Numbered from the stretch's first letter, positions 1 to 9,970 are shown. The stretch: DNA of 64,000 nucleotides from Bedellia somnulentella (GCA_963576735.1 OY755178.1:10540001-10604000), one strand, 5' to 3'. Program-made: numbers and translations. Notes: generated by a model not told the origin, from the letters alone.

Positions 1-564
1 TAATTCTTCAATACATACTTTTTGCGTAACTTAAACCGTTTACGCAGGAAGCCTTAAAACATGAATAATTATCCCCGCAACATTTTTCGCTGGTTCTATG
101 CTCCTGTTGGTCGGAATGTGATGATCTTTCTCATCATTCATCATCATCGTCATTTTCTTTATCATAATTCTCTGTTGTGATGGTTAATAAGTTAAATAAA
201 AAATTAATAAGAAAACATAAAGTCATATTTACATAAGAATGTAAATCAATTTAAATACTAATGCCTACCATATAAGCAGACACGAACTGAAGCAGACAAA
301 CTGTATGAGCGTACACGAATTCAGTTTGAAGCTGAGGTAACAAGCCATCTTTTTGTTTGCTTGAAGCAGCTCGTAAAGTTGCTATCCCTTTAGTTATTTT
401 TTGGATAACATATAAATCTAATCTCAAATCTGAATTGGCTGTGGAAGATGAACCAAACTTTTCACAGATAATGCAGCTGTACTCATTAGTTGTACTACTA
501 GTCCTTGATTCATCCATTGTTAGAAAACTGTGATAGTAAACATTATGATTAAATTATTTATTAA
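1..564. other. AT-rich flank, one short ORF
   Basis: No repeat family of this window was recognised here. The only item of note is the short reading frame at 251-517, described separately. Confidence 0.4.
251..517 (-). CDS. Short ORF with Cys/His pattern, possible transposon-protein fragment
   Basis: An 88-codon frame on the minus strand. Near the N-terminus it reads CIIC (residues 15-18) and later AHTVC (H71, C74), so a C-x2-C ... H-x2-C arrangement that could bind zinc. That layout resembles the N-terminal zinc-binding part of uncharacterised proteins encoded by insect mobile elements, but the family cannot be named from this alone. No partner frame, terminal repeat or catalytic domain was found next to it, and SINE-A starts 48 bases beyond its start codon on the plus strand. 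It may equally be a chance frame or a decayed exon. Confidence 0.22.
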   Translation of the reverse strand: MDESRTSSTTNEYSCIICEKFGSSSTANSDLRLDLYVIQKITKGIATLRAASSKQKDGLLPQLQTEFVYAHTVCLLQFVSAYMVGISI

Positions 565-936
565 GCAACCGTGATAGCCCAGTGGGTAGAACACTCGGTT
601 ATCGTGCAAACGACTAGTGTTCAAATCCTGGGTCGGGCCTACACCAATTTGCCTTTTCTAAAGACATATGTGTGGTTAATTTATCATGGTTGTTAACGGT
701 GAGGGAAAACATCGTGAGGAAACCCACATGGCTGAGTTGTACTTAGTCATGTGACAGTGTATTCGTACAAAACGGCGATAGGCCTGCCCCCTATCACGTG
801 AGTACACTGTCCATGCAAAACGTGGGTACTCTGAACACCAGGTGGCAAAGTCACGTGATGTTCAGAAGTATTAGTCCCTCTGGCAACCCCTTCGGGGATA
901 TTCGGCGTGAACGTGCATGCTTATGCTATGCTATAT
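565..936 (+). mobile_element. SINE-A, full length
   Basis: tRNA-derived SINE. The head begins GCAACCGTGATAGCCCAG (A-box-like TAGCCCAGTGGG) followed by a B-box-like GTTCAAATCC at about 619-628. The body contains the palindromic stretch around CCCCTATCACGTGAG and an inverted repeat GAACACCA/TGATGTTC. It ends in a degenerate TTATG-type tail. The same ~370-bp sequence recurs at many places in the window in both orientations. Confidence 0.85.
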
Positions 937-1576
937 TTATTTATCTTTTAACTTCTAAATATGCTAAGTATTTTAATAACTTAGAATGTGCTATGTAGGA
1001 TTTGTACGGGGATTCTTGATGACGAGTTTTGCCCGGTTACATATTATGATTTACATGTCGCTGTGGAATGTGATACTTTTTGCACTATCAGCGTTTTTAG
1101 GTAGTGCGCGTCATTGTGTACTGATAGCGCGTCACTGCAGAAAACAATACCGCTACCACGGTAACATTTCGAGTATTCGAATATTTTAAATCCGAAATTT
1201 CAACATTCAAAAAACGGTTCACAGAATTTACGTATCACAGATGCTTTATTTTCCACGACTTCATTAGTGCATAAACACATTATCTAGAAGTATCACTTCC
1301 CAGAAAAACTAAAACCAGATTATTAAAATGAATTTTTTGCTTTTACCAACTGTATCTTTTACTATAATCTCATTATTCCAAAAGTTTAAAAGACCGAAGT
1401 AACTTTATCTATAGTCTTACAAATCGTAAATCTCTTTAACTAGTTATTATTTATGTTAGAAAAATTTTATAAATAAAACGCGGATGCCTGCCTGTTTTGT
1501 ATGTATACTTGCTTGCTTGTTTGCGTGTCGCGGGGGTGCAGGGGGCAGAGCCATCATCCCTTCCTTGGGGGGGTCG

Positions 1577-1592
1577 GGGGGCGAAAGCCCCC
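1577..1592 (+). other. GC hairpin with GAAA tetraloop
   Basis: GGGGGC-GAAA-GCCCCC: a 6-bp perfect stem with a GNRA loop. It lies inside the GC-rich island. It would be very stable as RNA or single-stranded DNA. Function unknown. Confidence 0.5.
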
Positions 1593-1608
1593 TGCAGACA
1601 AAGATAAG

Positions 1609-1642
1609 TTAGGTTACATTTAGTTAGGTTAGGTTAGGTTAG
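1609..1642 (+). repeat. Interstitial (TTAGG)n telomere-type repeat
   Basis: One TTAGG at 1609-1613 and three contiguous units plus TTAG at 1624-1642. TTAGG is the usual insect telomere repeat. The tract is short, so it could be chance, a healed break, or part of a mobile element. Confidence 0.55.
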
Positions 1643-1780
1643 AATATTTATAAAACGAGCGAGCGTAGCGCAGCGGAGCGAGCACCTAAATGCCTGATGC
1701 ATGCTTATATGCATACTTGCTTGCTTTGCTTGCATGCTTGCTACATATAGGGGCCGGGGGGCGGGGTATACTACTTACAT

Positions 1781-3100
1781 AAAATATGCCTGCAAAATTA
1801 TTCATAGCAGTTGGTATCATTCAATACATCTGTATTTCAAATGTATGGAAAATGATTTTTCGAAATAGTGATTATTCGGAAAAGCAACATTGCGGAATTA
1901 AGGTATATCTGGTTCTTGAATCTGTGGGAATCCGTTCTAGTGGTTAATCATAAAGATAGTAAAGAAAAAAAAAGTCAATCGATAATCTGGAATGTAAGAA
2001 TATGGTATTTGAAATTTCGGTGAAACAATATTATGGCAATTAAAAAAAAATCTATTAGTTTTCGGTAAAATAATATTCGGGTTTAAAAGTTTCGGATATA
2101 CAGTATGTAACCCGCTACCACTTTTGGAACTTGATTGGAGAAAAATTTAAACTAATAGATTGTTAGTGCTAGGTCCCCTCATATATCACCAAGAGTCACC
2201 TAGTAAGACACCCACAAAAAACTGTAGACGTGCAGTTTTCTTAATATATTAATGCAAAATTGTAACTCGTTTACAAATTTACAAATCTACATAGATTTAA
2301 TTGTTTATTTAATTTAGTTAAAACGGGGTGGCATCATTTCAAAAGTCATTACTTGCATTTTTCATCGATCCCATCAGTTGCCGATATAAAAGCCTATTCG
2401 TATAGCTTTCAATATGCAACGTTTCAAATTAAATAAACAATAAGGTTATTGAAACGGTAAAATAATTCTATCACCACATTCACATTTACTCCACAACCGT
2501 ACAGATGTAATAGTACCCCTAGATGTAAGCTAATAAATCACCGAAACAATTATAGTTAAGCTGTGAGGTCAACACTATCCAATATGACAAGAATTCGTCT
2601 TAGTCAGGGAACAGGTAAAGCCATTTATAAAGCCTACACAAACGACTAGACGTGGTGTGCCGTGTGACATCCTGGATCTACTGACAAATCACCTTTGAAA
2701 ACACGCCAAATGAAACCTTAACAGTATTAAAATAAGTTCCAACTCTGCCTAAATATACATTTAAGCATCCTTACAAATTAATCTGGGTAGAACAACGCGT
2801 CCGATCGGAAGTTGTTCCACTTATTTTAATTAAGCTTTAGGTTCATTAACAGAAGGGATACTAAGGTACATTAAATTTTAAAGGACACTTCTGTAACGAC
2901 TTGCTTTAAGCCTACTCTAAGCTTGCTTTGAATTTAGCTTCTAATAAGCCTTAAAAAGTTAAAACGCTGAGTTGAATTCCTTTTTTTAAACAAAGGACAT
3001 ACCTAATTGCTTTACTTTGCATTCTAATGAAATTGCTGTGTATTAACAAAATAATGGAGACAGCGGGTGTTTTTTTTCTTATATATAAAGTTTATCAGTT
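1781..3100. other. AT-rich stretch without genes
   Basis: No coding region seen. A piece at about 2108-2150 (CCACTTTTGGAACTTGATTGG) resembles the middle of SINE-B in minus orientation and is probably an old remnant. Confidence 0.4.
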
Positions 3101-3349
3101 GCTGTTTAGTTTCGGCTTAGAATAACACTGCCCCATTTTTTCCGGTGGGCGTACGTAAAAGGCGACTAACGGTATTAGCGCTTTTAGGGGACTTTTTGGG
3201 CGATGCGGTTGGAGATCATCAACAGCCTTTATTCCACCATCTTTTCCCCACGCTTCTTCCAAAAGTGGCTGAGGTATTTCTGATTCCCTGGCTCTGGCTA
3301 CCCCTTCAAGGGATTCATAGCTGTGAATATTTGTGTATGTATGTATGTA
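3101..3349 (+). mobile_element. SINE-B copy
   Basis: Begins GCTGTTTAGTTTCGGCTTAG and ends in TATGTATGTATG after a GGGATTCATAGCTGTGA motif. Diverged slightly from the window consensus but full length. Confidence 0.8.
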
Positions 3350-3570
3350 AGTTTACTTCCGTGATGACTTGTAATTATGTTAAAAGTTAATCATTTATAT
3401 AGTTCGTTGCTTAAATAATATGATTTACAAGTAGATATTTAGTTGTACTGGTTTTGGTTTCTGTTTTGGTAAATAACCATAATATATTGTGTTCTGTGGA
3501 TTTATTGTACCTTCCCATGTATAAGAGTACTGCTGGTATATTGCTTCATATTTTAGTTAATTTAGTTAAA

Positions 3571-3940
3571 GCAACCGTGATAGCCCAGTGGGTAGAACAC
3601 TCGGTTATCGTGCAAACGACTAGTGTTCAAATCCTGGGTCGGGCCTACACCAATTTGTCTTTTCTAAAGACATATACGTGGTTAATTTATCATGGTTGTT
3701 AACGGTGAGGGAAAACATCGTGAGGAAACCCACATGGCTGAGTTGTACTTAGTCATGTGACAGTGTATTCGTACAAAACGGCGATAGGCCTGCCCCCTAT
3801 CACGTGAGTACACTGTCCATGCAAAACGTGAGTACTCTGAATCCCAGGTGACAAAGTCACGTGATGTTCAGAAGTATTAGATCCTCTGCCAACCCCTTCG
3901 GGGATATTCGGCGTGATCGTTTATGTTTATGTTATGTTAT
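3571..3940 (+). mobile_element. SINE-A, full length
   Basis: Nearly identical to the copy at 565. Flanked by TTTAGTTAA on the left (3561-3569) and TTTAGTTAAT after the tail (3941-3950), a plausible target-site duplication. A Helitron begins directly after the right repeat. Confidence 0.85.
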
Positions 3941-3951
3941 TTTAGTTAATA

Positions 3952-4769
3952 CTAGTGGATCGTCCCAGCTTCGCACGGGTAGCATTGTTTTTTTAAATAT
4001 CTGAGGTTTCTTTCTTCAGTCACTGCTCAAGCATTGTGAAATTCAGCACAATGTTTTCAATTTATTAAATTTATAGCACTCCCTAAACAGTGTAGTTTGG
4101 TGATTTTGAATGCGCTTTAATGAACGGTTCAGTTTTTCTGTTTAATAGCAAATTTTCTAATAAAACGCTATGAAGTATTTATAACAATCTAAAAAATAAA
4201 TCATTACGTGTTGTAGGATGCAACTACTGGCGCCATCTAGTATTTTATAAGTAAATTAGTAACGATTCGGTTTTGGTCACGGGCGCGATAGCTTATTTTA
4301 TGTATAATTTCGGTGTTTCTCTACCGATTTCTATGATTCTTTTTTTATTGAATAGGTAATAATGTTACCTTATTTAAATTAGGGATGAGTGAGAGGTTTA
4401 CAAACGTAAAAGTAAACAAATACAATCAGAATGTTCCGAACTGCTAAGCTATCAGGAATTACACGTGTTATTGTGAGTCAACCGTAAAAGATAGACATAA
4501 ACTGTTGAAGATTTTTTTTTAGATAATTTTATGAAGAATATTTCCGTGATACATGATTTCTATGTAAGTTTAACCATTAAGGCTGCACACGCGACGGAAG
4601 CTTAAAAAATGGAGTAACTTCTCCCGTTTTCCCAAAATTTCCCAAAATTCCCCTTGACTACTCTGCTGGAAAGTATACAAAAACCTGCCCAGGAGTATGG
4701 AGAATAATTGTACCAAGTTTCGTTAAAATCCGTCGAGTAGTTTTTGTTTCCATAGGGAACATACAAACC

Positions 4770-4807
<38 letters not shown>

Positions 4808-4926
4808 AATTTTACTGATTGCATTTTTGGCATCAGTATCGATCCCTAATCACCACCTGATAGTTATTTTGAAAATATATTTCATGTACAGAATTGACCT
4901 CTGTACAGATTTATTATAAGTATAGA
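3952..4926 (-). mobile_element. Non-autonomous Helitron H1
   Basis: On the minus strand it starts TCTATACTTATAATAAATC (4926 downward) and ends ...GTGCGAAGCTGGGACGATCCACTAG at 3952, followed by T; the base before the 5' TC is A. A 5' TC, a 3' CTAG and insertion between A and T are the Helitron signature. It carries a (GACA)n microsatellite near its 5' end and no helicase frame. 975 bp, close in length to the copy at 54076 (972 bp). Confidence 0.85.
4771..4805 (+). repeat. (ACAG)n microsatellite
   Basis: About eight tandem tetranucleotides inside Helitron H1; the same position in the 54 kb copy holds the complementary (TCTG)n tract. Confidence 0.9.
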
Positions 4927-5283
4927 TATCTGTATATTTTGTTCTGTTAAGTCTTGGATTATGAATAACCTTTGCTTGTTTAAAAAAAAATATAAATATA
5001 TACAAAAAAACTTATTAATATGAACAGATACCAGCGCACGCCGCAGATCATAGAACCATAGCACCAAGACCAAGCATTAGTGTTTTTATACTATAAATAC
5101 CGTGTAACAAACTATATCACATGATGAAATCATTTTATATTTAGAAACAAACATATGTATGTTTGTAAAACCCATATGTACGAGTATAAGCTATCATACT
5201 AACATTTATACAGTCATTGAATCCACAGTGGAAATAATTAGAGGAATAAAGTTCATCAACTCAATTATCCGTTGAAATAATAC
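4927..5283. other. AT-rich stretch without genes
   Basis: Nothing recognised; contains a local palindromic ACATATGTATGTTTGT-like tract near 5150-5165. Confidence 0.4.
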
Positions 5284-5325
5284 AGCCATTATTGCATAAA
5301 GAATAAATAAAGGAAAGAAAAATTT

Positions 5326-5397
5326 CGACACAGGCGGGAATCGAACCCGCGACCTCGGGTATACGCCCCGACGCTCTGCCAACTGAGCCACCGTGTC
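5326..5397 (-). tRNA. tRNA-like cloverleaf, unit 1 (probable pseudo-tRNA)
   Basis: 72 nt. Acceptor GACACGG/CTGTGTC (one G-T pair), D stem GCTC/GAGC, anticodon stem TCGGG/CCCGA with loop GCGTATA, T stem GCGGG/CCCGC with loop TTCGATT. All arms close. The loop would give anticodon GTA (Tyr), but position 33 is C instead of the near-universal T, and the sequence sits in a mobile element, so a working tRNA is unlikely. It can act as the internal A/B-box promoter of the element. Confidence 0.4.
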
Positions 5398-5637
5398 AAT
5401 TGGCTGCCAGTGCGAAATTCTTCTATCCTTTATTTCTTTTACACGTTTAAGTAGTGTTTTGCGTTTCCTACCTCCGAATTTTAACTAATTCGGAAGGCCA
5501 CTTGTCTACCTTTTCAGATAGAATGCAAATGTTGAAAACGCCTAACTATCACATAATTTTAAATCTTTTTGTTCATGAAAACCTCATGTGGGGATTATTA
5601 CTAATAAATAAAGAATAAATAAAGGAAAGAAAAATTT

Positions 5638-5709
5638 CGACACAGGCGGGAATCGAACCCGCGACCTCGGGTATACGCCCCGACGCTCTGCCAACTGAGC
5701 CACCGTGTC
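5638..5709 (-). tRNA. tRNA-like cloverleaf, unit 2 (probable pseudo-tRNA)
   Basis: Same 72-nt cloverleaf as unit 1, 312 bp further on. Confidence 0.4.
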
Positions 5710-5949
5710 AATTGGCTGCCAGTGCGAAATTCTTCTATCCTTTATTTCTTTTACACGTTTAAGTAGTGTTTTGCGTTTCCTACCTCCGAATTTTAACTAA
5801 TTCGGAAGGCCACTTGTCTACCTTTTCAGATAGAATGCAAATGTTGAAAACGCCTAACTATCACATAATTTTAAATCTTTTTGTTCATGAAAACCTCATG
5901 TGGGGATTATTACTAATAAATAAAGAATAAATAAAGGAAAGAAAAATTT

Positions 5950-6021
5950 CGACACAGGCGGGAATCGAATCCGCGACCTCGGGTATACGCCCCGACGCTC
6001 TGCCAACTGAGCCACCGTGTC
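5950..6021 (-). tRNA. tRNA-like cloverleaf, unit 3 (probable pseudo-tRNA)
   Basis: Same cloverleaf as units 1 and 2 with one change in the T stem (GAATCC in place of GAACCC on the plus strand), which weakens one pair. Confidence 0.35.
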
Positions 6022-6177
6022 AATTGGCTGCCAGTGCGAAATTCTTCTATCCTTTATTTCTTTTACACGTTTAAGTAGTGTTTTGCGTTTCCTACCTCCG
6101 AATTTTAACTAATTCGGAAGGCCACTTGTCTACCTTTTCAGATAGAATGCAAATGTTGAAAACGCCTAACTATCACA

Positions 6178-6313
6178 TAATTTTAAATCTTTTTGTTCAT
6201 GAAAACCTCATGTGGGGATTATTACTAATAAATAAAGAATAAATAAAATAAATCTTTATTTATTAGTAATAATCCCCACATGAGGTTTTCATGAACAAAA
6301 AGATTTAAAATTA
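6178..6313. repeat. 61-bp perfect inverted repeat, 14-nt loop
   Basis: Arms 6178-6238 and 6253-6313 are exact reverse complements. The loop is 6239-6252. It forms the right-hand end of the family C element. Confidence 0.9.
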
Positions 6314-6326
6314 AGCCATTATTGCA

Positions 6327-6829
6327 ACCTGGAACGCAAACCCATAACAAACTAACGTAGCCATTTGCAATCAGTGTTGACTTGGCAAATGAACGGAGAT
6401 AGAACCACTGTCAATATATCCGCAGTATTCATATAATGGAGAGTTCTGCACACTCTCGTAATCGTAGTTCCGGATTGAAGTAGTGCTTCAGTTACAAAAC
6501 CATTTCATTTGTTTCAACAGGGTGATTTTAATTTATTTTGCATTTTTTTATTGTTGCTGGGTATTATTGACGTAAAGTTTTAGGTCACATTCTCAGGAGT
6601 ACAAAAGTGCTAACTTTCACGTTGCAATAATAATTTTCATAAAAAAAATATTTAATAACGATCGAGAGATCGTTACAACCCTCAGAAATAATAATATCAC
6701 TAAAATTCAATAAACGTTCCTATATTGACGTACATAGATCATAGCATTAGATTTTTAAATATTTATAGGTAGGTACGAGGTTTATTCACGAATGCATTAG
6801 AAAATAAATATGTTTGGTTAGGGTTGTTC
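6327..6829. other. AT-rich stretch without genes
   Basis: Nothing recognised beyond ordinary AT-rich sequence. Confidence 0.4.
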
Positions 6830-6945
6830 AATTGGCAGCCAATTGACACGGTAGCTCAGTTGGCAGAGCGTCGGGGCGTATACCCGAGGTCGCGGGTTCG
6901 ATTCCCGCCTGTGTCGAAATTTTTCTTTCCTTTATTTATTCTTTA
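6830..6945 (+). mobile_element. Family C, single 5'-truncated copy
   Basis: Starts near GGCAGCCAATTGACACGG, contains the full tRNA-like core and the CTTTCCTTTATTTATTC tail, and stops at TTTA where Helitron H2 begins. Confidence 0.75.
6845..6916 (+). tRNA. tRNA-like cloverleaf (probable pseudo-tRNA)
   Basis: Same 72-nt fold as the units at 5.3-6.0 kb, here with TA at positions 8-9. Loop GCGTATA lacks T33. Confidence 0.4.
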
Positions 6946-7936
6946 CTAGCGACCCGCCCCGGCTTCGCACGGGTGCAATGCAAAATATACCTACTACAGA
7001 ATGTCCTTATACACAACGTTCACAGCTTTTTTGTCATTAGCCAATACAAACATGTTTTGCTTAGACGTTACTCTTGACAGCGCGACATATAATTGGCCAT
7101 GTGAAAAACACTCAACACTCAAGTCTAATCCTGCAACGTTAAAAGTTTGACCCTGCGATTTATTAATGGTCATTGCAAAAGATATCTTTACCGGAAATTG
7201 TAGGCGTTTAAATTGGAACGGTAAATCTGATGGTATCAGAGGAATTCGGGGAATTAGTACATCTTCTCCGGTACCACATCCGGTGAGTATTGTGCACTCT
7301 ATTATGAATTTTTTTAGTGATTTTACCAGCAAACGTGTGCCATTGCAGAGCTTAGGAGGCGCTGCAAATCATAAAGTGCTATAAGGCGAAGCGCGGCCAT
7401 CGACGCGCTATTTATAGGCACGCGCTATTCTTCGGTAATATTCACTTAAATTACATGCTGTAAAAAGCATATTGATCCATAATAAATGCACAATTTATTT
7501 AAGGTACTTCATTGGATAAGGATTAGTGCTGTATTGTTTAAAATCACTTCGTAAATAACCATTTTTTAGTAAAGAATAAAAATGGTTATGCTGGGTTATC
7601 CCTAAGAGATAGACATATACCATCGCGGACTTTTTTGTTGAACTTTTTAAGGTGAACAATACTGTTGTACATTATTTTGGTCTATCTCGTAGGGTTCAGC
7701 CAGCGTTTGCAATATAAGCGCAAAAAAACGTGCTTATTTACGACATCACATTAGAAACCTTTAAATTTATCAGTGTTTCTCTACTATATTATGCATTTAT
7801 TATACATACAAACCTTCCTTAAGAATCACTCTATCTATTAAAAAAAACCGCATCAAAATCCGTTGGGTAGCTTTAAAGATCTAAGCATACATACGGACAT
7901 ACAGCGAAAGCGACTTTGTTTTATACTATGTATTGA
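6946..7936 (-). mobile_element. Helitron H2, deletion derivative
   Basis: Minus strand: 5' end TCAATACATAGTATAAAAC (from 7936) and 3' end with an ACCCG...CGGGT hairpin followed by CG and CTAG at 6949-6946. Flanking bases are A and T, as expected. Of the coding part only the helicase C-terminus remains, ending about 45 bp before the 3' terminus. Confidence 0.88.
6994..7332 (-). pseudogene. Helitron Rep/helicase, C-terminal fragment
   Basis: A 112-codon frame matching the end of the Pif1-type helicase of Helitrons. It shows INKSQGQTF (residues 57-65), the conserved motif near the end of the second RecA-like domain, and YVALSRV (82-88), helicase motif VI. Full Rep/helicase proteins run to well over a thousand residues, so the HUH nuclease and most of the helicase are missing. 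The frame lies in the same orientation as Helitron H2 and ends close to its 3' terminus, where the protein normally ends. It cannot be active alone. Confidence 0.85.
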
Positions 7937-8669
7937 TTCACGTAATATTATTCAGTTGTGTTTTTGTTTAAAATTATCTGGACAGTATTGATCCATTATC
8001 AAAATTTAAACATTTTGGAGAGAACTAAACTTTTATTTTTTAACCTTGTGACTATGCTGGGAAGCTGTTCTTTTTGCCCGCGAAAATGGATTCATTTTGA
8101 ATGTTCCCATAAATATAATTTACTTCATGCTATACGTTCTATAAAAACACCGTAAAATCTACTCGCCTTAAATAGAGTTAAACCCACTTTGAATGCATTC
8201 GTACAGACGCTCTATTAATTGGGTGTGCTTACAATTTTAATAATCATTGAATAAAACATTGCTTTGAAAAGAACCATCGAAATTATCACGCTAAATTTCA
8301 TAATGGGTGAGCACTTATTAAAGAATACTAAGATATTAAAAAAATTACAATGCGAACCTTCATATGTTTTCGTTTATTATATTTAACAAAATATAACGGA
8401 AAAACATTAAACTGGTTATTAACAATCACGCTCTGATAAGTTTTAATACAAAATTGTTTTCTGTTGTTTCATCTGAAATTTGCGTTTAAAGTTTTGTACA
8501 ATTTAAAATATACTGGGAGTTAACATTCACTGTTTTCAACATATGCCAAGTACCGAGAATTTTGGTTCCAGTACTTGATAGATATTTTGTTTCGTGTTGG
8601 AAATAAATAATGTAAGGATAGCATAGTATTGTTGTATGGACACATGAGCAAAGTTATAAAGAACGGAAT
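7937..8669. other. AT-rich stretch without genes
   Basis: A 65-codon plus-strand frame (7958-8155) has no recognisable feature. Nothing else seen. Confidence 0.4.
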
Positions 8670-8679
8670 ATGAGGATTA

Positions 8680-8931
8680 CATACATACATACATACATAT
8701 ACTCACGGCTATAATTCCCTAGAAAGGGTAGCCAGAGCCAAGGAATTATAAATTCCTCAGCCACTTTTGGAAGTTGAGTGGGGAAAAGATGGTAGAATAA
8801 AGGTTTTTGGTGATGGGTCTCCAACCGCATCGTCCAAAAATCCAATAAAAAGCCCCAATACCCTTAGTCGCCTCTTGCGATACCCGTGGGTAGAAAGGGG
8901 TAGCGACATTCTAAGCCGGCACTACACGGCA
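8680..8931 (-). mobile_element. SINE-B with perfect target-site duplication
   Basis: 252 bp, minus orientation, (CATA)n at the low-coordinate end. Flanked by ATGAGGATTA at 8670-8679 and again at 8932-8941, direct evidence of insertion by target-primed reverse transcription. Confidence 0.92.
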
Positions 8932-8999
8932 ATGAGGATTAATATTATATTTTTAACTCATTTTGCGGCCTTCTCAGTTTTATTTGTTTCAGCCCGTCT

Positions 9000-9155
9000 G
9001 GTGACTCGAGGCCTTCTCATGAAGATCACGGTAAGAGTTCCCAAGAGGCCAATTGACCAATAACATCTTGAGGCAAACCATGTGGCTGATATGAAATTGG
9101 TCATATGACAGAGTATTCGTACAAAACGACGATAGGCCAACCCCCTATCACGTGT
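9000..9155 (+). mobile_element. SINE-A, old diverged copy
   Basis: Weak but continuous similarity to the SINE-A body: ACCATGTGGCTGA, GTATTCGTACAAAACGACG, CCCCCTATCACGTG. Ends before the second half of the element. Confidence 0.6.
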
Positions 9156-9232
9156 ATAATATGATATTGATGTGTATGATGTGTTTGCAATAAAGACATA
9201 GTGAACTTAAATTAAGAGTATCGAAAATTAAA

Positions 9233-9390
9233 ACGGCGATAGGCCTGCCCCCTATCACGTGAGTACACTGTCAATGCAAAACGTGGGTACTCTGAACACC
9301 AGGTGACAAAGTCATGTGATGCTCAGAAGTATTAGTACCTCTGCCAACCCCTTCGGGGATATTCGGCGTGAACGTTTATGTTATGTTTAT
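9233..9390 (+). mobile_element. SINE-A, 5'-truncated
   Basis: Starts exactly at ACGGCGATAGGCCTG in the middle of the element and runs to the TTATG tail. Flanked by GAAAATTAAA at 9223-9232 and 9391-9400, so the truncation happened at insertion. Confidence 0.88.
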
Positions 9391-9802
9391 GAAAATTAAA
9401 GAAATATGTTCATATACATTTAAAAGTTCCATGATTATAACTAGATGAAACTTTTAGCCCCACGTTCTCCGTATCTCTGTTAAAATTAATCATGACTTAT
9501 AACATTAGTCTCAGCCCAGAACTGATGGACACCAGGGTATGAGATTAACGCGAACTCGATATCAAAGCAAAGCAAAGCAACTCTCCGAAATTGGATATCG
9601 CTAACTAGAATCCATTTCTAAACTGTCTGATTTTGATAGAACCATACAGATTCAAGCCGATTGGTCTAATTTTAGCACAGCACTCTAGATCAGAGTAATT
9701 TGGGAAACCATTCGTCATAGAGAAGTCACTACTGTGTTGCGATTTGTTTTGAATGTTTCCTTTTTGTTGTATTGACTGAAACATTGCAGAGATTTTATCA
9801 CA

Positions 9803-9970
9803 TATAACATAACATAAACATAAACGTTCACGCCGTTTATCCCCAAAGAGGTTGGCAGAGGTACCAATACTTCTGAACTCACATGGCAGCGCCATCTCGT
9901 GTCTAGAGAAGGTACCCACGTTTTGCTTAGACAGTGTACTCACGTGATAGGGGGCAGGCCTATCGCCGTT
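9803..9970 (-). mobile_element. SINE-A, 5'-truncated
   Basis: Minus-strand copy from the (AACAT)n tail to the same internal boundary (ACGGCGATAGG) as the copy at 9233. No clear target duplication. Confidence 0.82.

Larger units (their letters stand above)
1490..1780. other. GC-rich island with interstitial telomere-type repeats and a tetraloop hairpin
   Basis: Sharply GC-rich compared with its surroundings: runs of G (1567-1581), a GCGAGCGTAGCGCAGCGG motif near 1659-1676, and GCTT/TTGC-rich stretches at both ends. It contains a perfect 6-bp stem closed by GAAA (1577-1592) and a short TTAGG run. No reading frame of note. It may be the end of an unidentified element; the class is not recognisable. 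Confidence 0.5.
5297..6313 (-). mobile_element. Family C: triple tandem tRNA-containing element with snap-back end
   Basis: Three consecutive units start at 5297, 5609 and 5921, each exactly 312 bp, then a partial fourth at 6233. By eye they differ by about one base. Each unit, read on the minus strand, holds a spacer, a 72-nt tRNA-like cloverleaf and a CTTTCCTTTATTTATTC tail, then a 3' region ending near ATGAACAAAAAG that runs straight into the next unit. The right end turns back on itself as a 61-bp perfect inverted repeat. The whole block is flanked by a 13-bp duplication, AGCCATTATTGCA, at 5284-5296 and 6314-6326, so it inserted as one piece. Confidence 0.85.

Noticed and set aside
1624..1642. 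True telomere end
   Set aside because: Only three contiguous TTAGG units with long non-telomeric sequence on both sides.
5297..6232. CRISPR-like array (regular 312-bp spacing)
   Set aside because: Whole units repeat without short repeat/unique spacer pattern, and the context is a eukaryotic mobile element.
5297..6232. Hammerhead ribozyme in the 312-bp unit (as in retrozymes)
   Set aside because: Tandem units suggested it, but no CTGANGA core with a following GAAA was found on either strand by eye.
8767..9063. 98-codon plus-strand frame; likewise 35960-36289, 43740-44000 and 23124-23324
   Set aside because: These run through SINE-B, and the same translated phrase recurs with every copy of that orientation. 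Repeat-driven, not genes.
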